DNA of 64,000 bases, from the NCBI GenBank assembly GCA_028704415.1, contig JAQWFM010000003.1:1-64000 (forward strand). The letters are read 5' to 3'. This DNA is from Oscillospiraceae bacterium. GTDB lineage: Bacteria > Bacillota > Clostridia > Saccharofermentanales > Fastidiosipilaceae. The translations under genes were made by a program, and so were the position numbers. The notes under the pieces were generated by a model, which saw only the letters and a list, made by a program, of their open reading frames with translations, searched no databases and was not told the DNA's origin. This document shows positions 1 to 9,068 of this stretch, in pieces (positions within the stretch are counted from its first letter, which is position 1; each line of letters starts with the position of its first letter).

Positions 1-720
1 AGACAAGACAGCCCTGGCCAAAGAGTCAATGGGGGTTCGGATAATCCATTCCAGCGGGGTTACTAATAACGACAAGAGCTGGCTCAGATAGCTGCTGCCA
101 AATATGATCAGGACAATAAAGGCCATGCCTATATAACGCTCGTACTGCATAATTTTATAATATATTTTATCCGGCATGAGTAAGCCAAAAAATTTGTAGC
201 CGTCTAGCGGCGGAACAGGCAGGAGATTAAAAATAGCCAGATAAATATTGCGGGTATACAGCGTCGCCAAAAACAAGCGCACAATCGACAGGATTGAATT
301 GATCGCGCTGCCGCTGGCCGGCTGGGCAGCGACCGTTATCACATAAAAGATGGCATAGGCCAGGTAAGCGGCAACAGCCATAATCAGGTTGGCGCTTATA
401 CCGGCAATACTGACCAGAGCAATTCCCTTGCGGACGGTATACTTGCGGTTAAAGCGGTTGGGATTAAAAGGGACTGGCTTAGCCCAGGCTACCGGCGCGC
501 CGATCAAAATCAGCAGGCCTCCCACCGGATCCAGATGAGCCAGCGGGTTCAGCGTGACTCGCCCGGCTTCTTTACCCGTGCTGTCCCCCAAAGCGTTAGC
601 TACCCAGGCATGCGCACACTCATGTACCGACAGGGACAGCAGTAATGCCAGCATCCCGATCAGATAAGAGGTCAGATCCGACATAGAAAATTGGGTGAAA
701 TTAAAGAGTGCTGCTATCAT
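1..720 (-). CDS. Site-2 protease family (M50) membrane metalloprotease, 3' end truncated by window edge
   Basis: Reverse-strand translation from ATG at 720 reads MIAALFNFTQFSMSDLTSYLIGMLALLLSLSVHECAHAWVANALGD...NLLPVPPLDGYKFF; HExxH-type (HECAH) and NxxPxPPLDG motifs. ATGA overlap with the ileS stop. Confidence 0.85.
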   Translation of the reverse strand, partial: MIAALFNFTQFSMSDLTSYLIGMLALLLSLSVHECAHAWVANALGDSTGKEAGRVTLNPLAHLDPVGGLLILIGAPVAWAKPVPFNPNRFNRKYTVRKGIALVSIAGISANLIMAVAAYLAYAIFYVITVAAQPASGSAINSILSIVRLFLATLYTRNIYLAIFNLLPVPPLDGYKFFGLLMPDKIYYKIMQYERYIGMAFIVLIIFGSSYLSQLLSLLVTPLEWIIRTPIDSLARAVLS

Positions 721-3700
721 GCTGGCCTTACCCGCTCCACTTTTAGCCGGCAAGGCAGGCCGTTTATGGACCAGTCCTTCCCGTCTGGCGTTGAATCTGC
801 GGCCGCTATACTGACCGCCAGGACATCCCGGCTGATGTCAGCCTGATATTTCTGGATAACCGTCTGCAACTTAGTCCCGGCCTGATAAGTCAGTTTGATG
901 CGGTCAGTTACTTCAAAGTCACTATCCTTGCGCATCGTCTGAATTTTACTGACCAGTTCTCTGACCAGACCTTCCTCAATCAACTCCGGTGTCAGTTTCA
1001 AATTTAGGGCAATCGTTATATCCCGGTCTTTCTGGGTATTGTACCCGCTGACCTCCTCAGCTTCAATTAATAAATCAGACGCTTCCAGTCTGACCGTCGT
1101 CTCATCCAGTTTCACTTCAATAAAGTGCTGCCGCTGCAGATCCTGATATGCTTTTTGACCATCCAGTAGCTTAAGCGCCGAACTAAGCTTAGGTATCAGT
1201 TTGCCCAGACGCTTGCCCAGGGTCTTCAGTTGCGGCTTAAAGCTATAATTTTGCAGTTCATCCATATTATTGATATAGGTTAAAGTTTTGATATTCAGTT
1301 CATCCTTAATCAGCTCATTAAAGCCGGCCGGCAGTTCACGGGGGCTTTGCACCAGGATTTGGGCCAGAGGCTGGCGATTTTTCAGGTTACTCTGATTTCT
1401 GGCAGCGCGGCCCAGCGTCACAATTCTTAAAACCTCATCCATTTGGGTCTCCAGCTCAGGCTGAATCCAGGCTGGGCAGACCTGCGGGAAGCGGTTCAGA
1501 TGAACACTTGGCGCAGCAGCAGTTTCAGAATTAAGGACCAGATTCCGGTAAATGGTTTCACTGATAAACGGCAAAAACGGTGCTGTCAGCAGGGCCAGAT
1601 TTTTAAGGCAAGTATACAAGATCAAATAGGCGTTGATCTTATCCTGAGTCATCTCATGGCCCCAATAACGCTCCCGTCCACGTCTGACATACCAGTTGGA
1701 TAATTCATCGGCAAATGTCGCCAGACCGCGGGCCGCGCCGGTTATGTCATATCGGTCCAAAGACTGGTCCGTCTGGCTGATAACGGTATTTAAGCGGGAT
1801 AATATCCAGCGGTCCATCACTGCCAGCGAAGCATAGTTCAGGCGATAATCCGCCGGGTTGAAGCCGTCAATATTGGCGTACAGCACATAAAAGGCATATG
1901 TATTCCAGAATGTCGCCATAAATTTACGCTGCGTTTCAGCAACCGCCTCAGCTGAAAAGCGGCTGGGCAGCCAGGGCTGGGAATTGGTATAAAAATACCA
2001 GCGCACCGCGTCAGCCCCGAATTTATCCAGGACAGACCAGGGATCCACCACATTGCCTTTATGCTTGCTCATCTTAAGGCCGTTTTTATCCTGAACCAGG
2101 CCCATGACAATGACATTTTTATACGGAGACTGATTGAACAGCGCCGTGGAAATAGCGATCAGCGAATAAAACCAGCCGCGGGTCTGATCCTGAGCTTCTG
2201 AAATAAAATCAGCCGGATAATGCTGTTCAAATAATTCGCGGTTTTCAAACGGGTAATGGAACTGGGCAAAGGGCATGGCTCCAGAATCAAACCAGCAGTC
2301 AATCACTTCCGGCACCCGGGTCATCTGCTTACCACACTCAGGGCACTTGAGATGGACCTGATCAATATAGGGCTTATGCAGTTCAATGTCAGCCGGGCAG
2401 TCGTCCGACAATTGCCTGAGCTCCTCGATTGAGCCGATCACATGTTCATGACCGTCAGGACAAGTCCAGACCGGCAGGGGTGTGCCCCAGTAACGTTCGC
2501 GTGAAAGACCCCAGTCCACCACGTTATCCAGGAAATTGCCAAAACGTCCGTCCCTGATGCTCTCCGGGATCCAGTTAACCCCGGCGTTGTTTTGCATGAG
2601 CTGATCATGCAGCGCAGTCATACGGATAAACCAGCTGTGGCGGGCATAATAGATCAGGGGTGTATCGCAGCGCCAGCAAAAGGGGTAACTGTGCTCTATT
2701 TTGAGGGTACGGAACAATTTGCCATCAGCTTCCAGTTTTTGCAGAATCGGCAGATCCGCGTCCTTGCAGAACCGGCCGGCAAAATCCGTAACCTCAGGCG
2801 GCATCGTGCCGTCCTCCTGCACCAGCTGTACAAAGGGCAAATCATAGTGCCGGCCGATTCTGGCGTCGTCTTCGCCAAATGCCGGGGCAATGTGAACAAT
2901 ACCCGTGCCTTCATCCAAGCTGACGTAATCATCCATGGTGACGTAGTAAGCCTTTTTATGGCTTTGCCGGATCCGCTCCAGCGCATAGGGGAACAAAGGC
3001 TCATAAGCCTTGCCTTCCAGGTCACGGCCTTTGAACTCGGCCAGGACGCGGGTATGCTCTTCACCCAGCAAAGCCGCATACAAGGACTTCGCCAGGTAAT
3101 AACGAACCGTCCGGCCGCTTTCCTCAGTTTCCACCAGGACATAATCAGCTTCAGGATTAACACAGAGGGCTACGTTTGACGGCAACGTCCAGGGGGTGGT
3201 GGTCCAGGCAATAAATGAGGTATCGGCCTCACCCGGTACAGCAAAGCGCACAAAAGCGGAGGTATCCTTTACATCTTTATAACCTTGCGCCACTTCATGG
3301 CTGGATAAAGACGTGCCGCAGCGGGGGCAGTAGGGCACCACTTTATAGCCCTCATAAAGGAGGCCCTTCTCCCAGATCTGCTTAAGCGCCCACCATTCTG
3401 ATTCAATATATGTATTGTCATACGTGACATAAGGGTGGTCCATATCCCCCCAAAAGCCAACCCGATCCGACATCTGTTCCCACTCATCCTTATAGGTCCA
3501 GACACTTTGTTTGCATTTCCGGATAAACGGTTCAATCCCGTAAGCCTCAATCTGCGGCTTGCCGTTGATACCCAGAGCTTTTTCCACCTCAAGTTCAACC
3601 GGCAGGCCGTGGGTATCCCACCCGGCTTTAAAGAGCACCTGATACCCCTTCATCCGGCGGTAACGCGGAATAATATCTTTGATGGCCCGGGTCAATATAT

Positions 3701-3872
3701 GCCCGATATGCGGTTTTCCGTTAGCCGTAGGGGGCCCGTCATATACCGTGTAGACAGGTCCGTCAGGATTACTGACTCTGGCCTGTTCCTCAATTTTCTG
3801 ACTTTTCCAGAATTCAGTAACGGATTTTTCACGCTCAGCAAAATGCATATCATTGGGTACTTTTTGGTACAT
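717..3872 (-). CDS. ileS: Isoleucyl-tRNA synthetase (start re-assigned to MYQKVPNDMHFAEREK...)
   Basis: IleRS motifs GPPTANGKPHIGH and KMSKHKGN; GGAGG ribosome-binding site just upstream of ATG at 3872; the longer ORF start lies inside a leader hairpin. Confidence 0.95.
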   Translation of the reverse strand: MYQKVPNDMHFAEREKSVTEFWKSQKIEEQARVSNPDGPVYTVYDGPPTANGKPHIGHILTRAIKDIIPRYRRMKGYQVLFKAGWDTHGLPVELEVEKALGINGKPQIEAYGIEPFIRKCKQSVWTYKDEWEQMSDRVGFWGDMDHPYVTYDNTYIESEWWALKQIWEKGLLYEGYKVVPYCPRCGTSLSSHEVAQGYKDVKDTSAFVRFAVPGEADTSFIAWTTTPWTLPSNVALCVNPEADYVLVETEESGRTVRYYLAKSLYAALLGEEHTRVLAEFKGRDLEGKAYEPLFPYALERIRQSHKKAYYVTMDDYVSLDEGTGIVHIAPAFGEDDARIGRHYDLPFVQLVQEDGTMPPEVTDFAGRFCKDADLPILQKLEADGKLFRTLKIEHSYPFCWRCDTPLIYYARHSWFIRMTALHDQLMQNNAGVNWIPESIRDGRFGNFLDNVVDWGLSRERYWGTPLPVWTCPDGHEHVIGSIEELRQLSDDCPADIELHKPYIDQVHLKCPECGKQMTRVPEVIDCWFDSGAMPFAQFHYPFENRELFEQHYPADFISEAQDQTRGWFYSLIAISTALFNQSPYKNVIVMGLVQDKNGLKMSKHKGNVVDPWSVLDKFGADAVRWYFYTNSQPWLPSRFSAEAVAETQRKFMATFWNTYAFYVLYANIDGFNPADYRLNYASLAVMDRWILSRLNTVISQTDQSLDRYDITGAARGLATFADELSNWYVRRGRERYWGHEMTQDKINAYLILYTCLKNLALLTAPFLPFISETIYRNLVLNSETAAAPSVHLNRFPQVCPAWIQPELETQMDEVLRIVTLGRAARNQSNLKNRQPLAQILVQSPRELPAGFNELIKDELNIKTLTYINNMDELQNYSFKPQLKTLGKRLGKLIPKLSSALKLLDGQKAYQDLQRQHFIEVKLDETTVRLEASDLLIEAEEVSGYNTQKDRDITIALNLKLTPELIEEGLVRELVSKIQTMRKDSDFEVTDRIKLTYQAGTKLQTVIQKYQADISRDVLAVSIAAADSTPDGKDWSINGLPCRLKVERVRPA

Positions 3873-3895
3873 ATCTGACCTCCGGTAATAGCGAT

Positions 3896-3927
3896 AAAAA
3901 AGGCCTTCCTCACGTAAGAAGAATGCC
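3896..3927 (-). terminator. Intrinsic-terminator-like hairpin in the ileS leader (putative attenuator)
   Basis: Minus strand GGCATTCTTCTTACGTGAGGAAGGCCTTTTTT: stem with one mismatch and one GU pair, followed by a run of six T, upstream of the ileS RBS. Confidence 0.6.
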
Positions 3928-4028
3928 ACGCCTCCAGCCAGCTAAACTGCAAGTACGCGCCGACTACAGGGACAAGTCTGCTGCTTGTCCAATCGACTCG
4001 GGGCAGCCCTCTGACCGCGTTGACGTTT

Positions 4029-4034
4029 ATTATA
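4029..4034 (-). promoter_or_regulatory. Extended -10 promoter element for the ileS transcript
   Basis: Minus strand TGCTATAAT about 160 nt upstream of the re-assigned ileS start; weak -35. Confidence 0.45.
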
Positions 4035-4182
4035 GCATAGTAACTAGGATTGGCGAAAACCTGTGTATCATTACAAGTCAGAATATGCCGGCAGGCTTGC
4101 CGAACGCCATTTTGCAAGTGCTTGAGGCAGGGTATTGCTTCCGCATTAATGCAAAAAAGCCGCCAGTAAAACTGACAGCTTG

Positions 4183-4258
4183 TGGTCGGAGTGAGAAGAC
4201 TCGAACTTCCGGCCTCTTGGTCCCGAACCAAGCGCTCTACCACCTGAGCCACACCCCG
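4183..4258 (-). tRNA. tRNA-Pro (anticodon CGG), CCA encoded
   Basis: Minus strand CGGGGTGTGGCTCAGGTGGTAGAGCGCTTGGTTCGGGACCAAGAGGCCGGAAGTTCGAGTCTTCTCACTCCGACCA; acceptor CGGGGTG/CACTCCG, anticodon stem CTTGG/CCAAG with loop TTCGGGA. Confidence 0.93.
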
Positions 4259-4471
4259 ATTGCGAGTTTTAATATTACTCAGATAAACCAACTATGTCAA
4301 TAGCCAGGCCGAATATTTGTTGCCGACCTCAATTGAAAAAGTTAATTCCTGTATTAAGTTGAATTTTCCTGTTCCGAATTATTGAGGGATAAAGATAGCG
4401 TTTAGTTTTTCTGTACTAAACTGTATGATTTTCATTGGTCATCCTTCCTCCCCGGCAGAGTAGGAGAAAAT

Positions 4472-4891
4472 CATGAATAAACAGCAACATATGGCTATCA
4501 ATACACGTACCACCATCGAAACAGAACTGGTTAAGAAAAACAGCACATCTGCAAAAATCACGCAGATGAATTGATGCAGCCAGAACAGACCTTTTATACC
4601 TATGTGGCTCATGGACTGCTCTCCGCACGGAACCTTGACATGCCCAGAGCGGCAAGGATGCGGCCAAGAAAAACAAAACCGAAAGCGTTAAAAGTCGATA
4701 AGTCCTGCCGGATTGGACGGACTTACCGGGAATATCAGGCGTATCACAAAGAGAATCCCGACATTCCTGTCCGACAGTTAGATTCCGTTGAAGGAATCAA
4801 AGGCGGTACCGTTCTCCTTACGATCCACTTTGTCCAGCAGGAATTCCAACTGGCCTGTCTGCGACCATCCAATGATTCACGGAAAAAGTAA
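4472..4891 (+). pseudogene. Decayed IS30-family transposase remnant
   Basis: N-terminal piece INTRTTIETELVKKNSTSAKIT, then EQTFYTYVAHGLLSARNLDMPRAARMRPRKTKPKALKVDKSCRIGRTYREYQAYHKENPDIPVRQLDSVEGIKGGTVLLTIHFVQQEFQLACLRPSNDSR; lacks the middle and the C-terminal catalytic half. Confidence 0.75.
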
Positions 4892-5461
4892 ATGCACCCT
4901 CGCTGTTTAAGTGGAATTTAACCGTGCATAGTAGAATTTACGTTTGTAATTGCCCCTTTGTTGCCGGAGGGGAAATTCAGAGAAGTCAGACGTCAACTGG
5001 CAGCCTGGCCCAGCACAAGTGGCCATAAGTAGCTCTGAAGCTAAGCCCGGCAAACCGGGTGATTCGTCTTGCCGCAAAGTGGATCCCATCACGCGGCCAG
5101 CCAGACTGTGCCCAGAACTAAACCGGCACATCCGTCTTAAAAACATCAAATCCCGGCAGCTCGCCGGGCCTCCCCGTGCCGGCGCACTGCCATAGCGGGC
5201 CGCTGCGCGCCTGGTATTGGCTTGGCTTTTACCTGTTCCGCCTGACAACTTTTCCCTTTGGGCAGGTACACGCAGTATAATCAGTTAGAAATAGCTAACC
5301 AGCGGTTCCGTTATCTTACCGCACGGATCCGCCCCGTTTGGGGACAGACGTGTCAGGTAAATCTGTCCCTCCCGTCGCGCTGGTTTGCGCAGAGCCATCC
5401 GGGAGCTGACGCGGGCTGCCGGCGACTGATCCGCTACCTGAAGGCATAAGGAGGAACGGTA

Positions 5462-6103
5462 ATGAATTATATCGGGATGCCCCTGGCGATATGGGTGCTA
5501 TTCTCAAAGTCATTCCAGGTACAGCTCACTAAAGAGTTCGCTTACGATGCGGCCACAGCTAAAAAGGTAACGGAGAAAGCAAAAGCAAAGTATCGCCACC
5601 TGATCCGGGAACTGCCAGCCTTTGAACAGGCCGATCCTTTCAAAATGAACCTCGTGAGCTGCGCCATGCTGGGAGCGTATGTTCTTGCCATGCCGGAACG
5701 TCCGAACGCAGACAGACTGGCGGATTACTACGCCCGGGCCATGCTGACGCCGGTTTTGCGGTGGTTTTGTCGCCGGCGGGGGAAAAACATCTTTACCCCC
5801 CAGGCCATAGAGCGCATGAAAACTGCCTCCGCGTTAAAAGCCGCTGACCGCAACCCCTTTTCATGGAACCTGGACTTTTACGGGTATCCGGACGGCAGCG
5901 GCTATGAGGTGCGGTTTTCAAAGTGCGGCATCTGTACGCTGATGCAAAAGCTGGGCCTGTATGACCTGACGCCCGCGCTCTGCCGGCTGGACTATACCAT
6001 GAGTGATGCCGGTGGCGCGACGGATTTTAAGCGGAACTGTACGCTTGCTTCCGGCGGGCCGTACTGCGACTGTGGCTATAAGCGGAGGACCGGAAAAGGA
6101 TAG
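5462..6103 (+). CDS. L-2-amino-thiazoline-4-carboxylic acid (ATC) hydrolase-like family protein
   Basis: C-terminal block CRLDYTMSDAGGATDFKRNCTLASGGPYCDCGYKRR resembles the family signature; AAGGAGG RBS before ATG. Confidence 0.65.
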   Translation: MNYIGMPLAIWVLFSKSFQVQLTKEFAYDAATAKKVTEKAKAKYRHLIRELPAFEQADPFKMNLVSCAMLGAYVLAMPERPNADRLADYYARAMLTPVLRWFCRRRGKNIFTPQAIERMKTASALKAADRNPFSWNLDFYGYPDGSGYEVRFSKCGICTLMQKLGLYDLTPALCRLDYTMSDAGGATDFKRNCTLASGGPYCDCGYKRRTGKG

Positions 6104-6232
6104 TTTATGACCGCCCCACACGCATCAGCAGCTGCGGCAGCAAGGTCCAGGGCTGCAGCAGAAAACCCGGCACAGCACGCTATGACGGCCCCTCCGCGGC
6201 GCCCGCCCGCCGCCCTGATGCTGAGGGCGGCT

Positions 6233-6796
6233 TCAGGGCCTGGTTGACTGCGGTTCAGGCGAGCAGGCTTTTCGGGCGTAGCGGCAAAAACAGAAGCTGA
6301 GTTTACTGTCTGTATCAAGATAAGGTGCGGAACAGCTTACTTGCTGCCAGCCCTCAGCTTGCTCCAGATTGGGTAAAAACGCATCTGCTTCAGGGAAGCT
6401 GTAATCAATCCGGGTTATCTCCGCCTGGGAACAGTAAGGGAGAAACTGCCGAAATATACTGGCTCCGCCTATGATAAAGCAAGGCCTGGCAGATTGAGCG
6501 GCCAGTTTCAGGGCAGCCTCGACAGAACCGGCGGTTTGCGCGCCGGCGATGTGTTCAAGGCTGCGGGAGAGAATGATGTTGTCCCGTTTGGCCAGGGGTT
6601 GACCGCCGGGAAACGTGTCCAGTGTCTTGCGGCCTAAGATCACCACATTATTTAAAGTCAGGCGACGGAAATGACGCAAATCAGTCTTAATTGGCAGCAG
6701 CAACCGCCCCTCCCGGCCAAGCGCCCAGTTTTGGTCCACCGCGGCGAGCATGGTTAAGGGGTACTTCAGGTTAACTGTGGCGGTTAAGCTGTTCAT
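6233..6796 (-). CDS. folA: Dihydrofolate reductase
   Basis: LAAVDQNWALGREGRLLLPIKTDLRHFRRLTLNNVVILGRKTLDTFPGGQPLAKRDNIILSRS; overlaps the thyA stop. Confidence 0.92.
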   Translation of the reverse strand: MNSLTATVNLKYPLTMLAAVDQNWALGREGRLLLPIKTDLRHFRRLTLNNVVILGRKTLDTFPGGQPLAKRDNIILSRSLEHIAGAQTAGSVEAALKLAAQSARPCFIIGGASIFRQFLPYCSQAEITRIDYSFPEADAFLPNLEQAEGWQQVSCSAPYLDTDSKLSFCFCRYARKACSPEPQSTRP

Positions 6797-7623
6797 ATGG
6801 CAACCTCAAAGCGCGGGACCGCAGGCCCATGCTCATAGTTAGTCAGTTGGAAACTGTCCAGGGTAAAGTCATAAAAATTTTTGATGGCTGGGTCCAGGGT
6901 CAACGTGGGAGCCGGATAGTCAGGGCGCGCGATCAAATCCTTCACAATGGGAATATGACGGTCATAAATATGAGCATCAGCAATGACATGTAAAAACTCC
7001 CCGGGGAGCAGATCCGACACCTGGGCAAACATCATAACCAGCAGCGCATACTGTGCGACGTTAAAATTATTGGCCGCCAGCATGTCCTGGGAGCGCTGGT
7101 TCAAAATAGCATTCAGGCGGTTACCGCTCACATTAAACGTCATACTGTAAGCACAGGGATATAGATTCATCTCATGCAAATCCGCAAAATTATAAAGATT
7201 AGTCATAATTCTGCGACTGCCCGGGTTGTGTTTCAGGTCATATAAGACCCGGTCAACCTGATCAAACCAGCCTTCTTTATATAGGTTCTTGACGCCCAGC
7301 TGGTAACCGTATGCTTTGCCAATCGATCCAGTCTCATCCGCCCAGCTGTCCCAGATGTGACTGTGGAGGTCATGAATATTATTGGATTTTTTCTGCCAGA
7401 TCCATAAGATCTCATCTGCCAGCGTCTTAAAATTCATTTTCCGGATGGTCAGTAAGGGGAATTCCCGGCTTAAATCATAGCGGTTGACGATCCCAAAACA
7501 CTTAATGGTATGCGCCGCAGTTCCATCCTCCCAGTGAGGCCTGACCTGCAAAGACTCATCTGAGACCCCCTGGCTTAAGATCTGTTTGCAGTTGGCTTGA
7601 AAAATTTTATCAGTCTGACTCAT
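6793..7623 (-). CDS. thyA: Thymidylate synthase
   Basis: RRIMTNLYNFADLHEMNLYPCAYSMTFNV and NQRSQDMLAANNFNVAQYALL motifs. Confidence 0.93.
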   Translation of the reverse strand: MSQTDKIFQANCKQILSQGVSDESLQVRPHWEDGTAAHTIKCFGIVNRYDLSREFPLLTIRKMNFKTLADEILWIWQKKSNNIHDLHSHIWDSWADETGSIGKAYGYQLGVKNLYKEGWFDQVDRVLYDLKHNPGSRRIMTNLYNFADLHEMNLYPCAYSMTFNVSGNRLNAILNQRSQDMLAANNFNVAQYALLVMMFAQVSDLLPGEFLHVIADAHIYDRHIPIVKDLIARPDYPAPTLTLDPAIKNFYDFTLDSFQLTNYEHGPAVPRFEVAI

Positions 7624-7722
7624 AATCTCATTCCTTTACTACCAGCTTGTTATTTTGTCTTCATCAAGGATAGCGCTGAATAAACCTCTGCGACGTTACT
7701 TTTAGCACTCAGCGGCCACGCC

Positions 7723-8523
7723 CTAACGCGCACAAATCAGATCCTTAATCTGCTCGTACTTTTTTTCCTTTATGCCGGTTACCCGCATGATGTCCTCTGG
7801 CGAAGCAAAAGGGCCGTAAGCCTCACGATTCTTGACAATCGCGCGGGCATAACTTTCACCTATACCCGGCAGTGCGGTCAGTTCCTCCCACCCGGCGCTG
7901 TTGATGTCAATCAGCTGGGATTCAGAGCCGGCGGTCCCAGCCTGGCTTGGCTCAGCAGACGCCAGCGCCGTGGCAGAAGACTGCGCCAGCAGGTCGCCCG
8001 GCGGCTTGGCGGCTGTCACCTCATCCATAAAAGGAATCCTTACCAGGCTGTGATCCTGCAGCAGCATGGCTAAGTTTACATAGTCTGCCGCGGCGTTTTC
8101 ACACAGCCCGCCCGCTGCGGTCACCAGATCATTCAGAACACTGTCTGAGGCGATTGAATATACCCCCGGAAACTGAACCGCTCCGCTGATGTGAACCGTG
8201 ATCAGACTGGCCTGCGCAGCCGACTCCTGACCAGCCGGCGCAGTTGCCGGGGTCGGCCTGCCTTCAGGCAGGCCGGCCGCACTGCCGGTAAGCTCCGGCT
8301 GGCCGCTGCTGGTATCAGTCTCATCATCGTGAGCCGTTGATGCCGCCGGCCCCCCCGTGGCTGTGGGTTCACCTGCTACAGTCTTATCATATACAAATGC
8401 CGGCTGCGCATCAGCCATGTATTTATCATACCCGGAAAAAGCCAGTGCGGCCAGACTAAACAGCAAAACCACAGCCGCAGCTTTGATGGCCTGGCGTGAA
8501 AACGGCTGTATCGTTGCCGCCAT
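7723..8523 (-). CDS. comEA: ComEA-family helix-hairpin-helix DNA-binding protein (SLBB + HhH)
   Basis: N-terminal TM; VHISGAVQFPGVYSIASDS; C-terminal IDINSAGWEELTALPGIGESYARAIVKNREAYGPFASPEDIMRVTGIKEKKYEQIKDLI. Confidence 0.88.
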   Translation of the reverse strand: MAATIQPFSRQAIKAAAVVLLFSLAALAFSGYDKYMADAQPAFVYDKTVAGEPTATGGPAASTAHDDETDTSSGQPELTGSAAGLPEGRPTPATAPAGQESAAQASLITVHISGAVQFPGVYSIASDSVLNDLVTAAGGLCENAAADYVNLAMLLQDHSLVRIPFMDEVTAAKPPGDLLAQSSATALASAEPSQAGTAGSESQLIDINSAGWEELTALPGIGESYARAIVKNREAYGPFASPEDIMRVTGIKEKKYEQIKDLICAR

Positions 8524-8677
8524 ATCCTTATCCCTCCTGACTGCGTTTTAACAACGCGGTATCAGTTTAAGGATAACAAACCTTCACCTAATGCTAAGGT
8601 AAAAGTCTGACAAAGCAGGACAAAAGCGGACAGCCTGATCATTAACGCCCGGATCAACTCCGCAGGCTATTCCGGTC

Positions 8678-9034
8678 TTACGGCCGGTCCCAAAGCTTAT
8701 CCAGGCTGTAATACTCCCGGTCTTTATCTAAAAACAGATGCACCACGAAATCCCGATAATCCAGCAGCACCCAGTGACCGCTGTCACGTCCCTCAACATG
8801 AGCGGGAACCAGACCGGCGGCTTCCTGCTCCAGGCGGGCCTCTACCTCGTCCGCCAAAGACTTAATCTGCGGTAAGGAGCTGGCGCTGGCCACAATGAAA
8901 TAATCTGCCAGGGAACTCTTCTGTCTCAGGTCATGTATTTTAATATCCTTGCCCTTCTTGTCTTCCAAAGCCTGCTTTACCAGGTTAACCTGTGCTTCAA
9001 TGCTCAAAATTACATCCATCCTTTTCATTGACAA
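8678..9034 (-). CDS. rsfS: Ribosome silencing factor RsfS (Iojap family)
   Basis: DLRQKSSLADYFIVASASSLPQIKSLADEVEARL...GHWVLLDYRDFVVHLFLDKDREYYSLDKLW. Confidence 0.93.
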   Translation of the reverse strand: MSMKRMDVILSIEAQVNLVKQALEDKKGKDIKIHDLRQKSSLADYFIVASASSLPQIKSLADEVEARLEQEAAGLVPAHVEGRDSGHWVLLDYRDFVVHLFLDKDREYYSLDKLWDRP

Positions 9035-9068
9035 TTTGCGGTTTGCTGTGGCTAGACAACATTGTGCT

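Noticed and set aside
2592-3179. Long antisense ORFs over ileS and many other genes in the ORF track
   Set aside because: They overlap strongly supported CDSs on the opposite strand and show no recognisable protein family; likely codon-bias artefacts.
4183-6231. tRNA-Pro next to accessory genes as an integrative-element attachment site
   Set aside because: The accessory patch lies on the 5' side of the tRNA, no integrase or direct repeat of the tRNA 3' end was seen, and only an IS remnant is present.
6209-6231. GCCGCCCT-N7-AGGGCGGC hairpin as a terminator between convergent genes
   Set aside because: 8-bp arms are near background frequency in this GC-rich DNA and no T-tract follows on either strand.
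7700-7720. TTAGCACTC half-site resembling CIRCE upstream of comEA's end
   Set aside because: Only one arm is present, with no GAGTGCTAA partner at the right distance, and it lies at a gene end.
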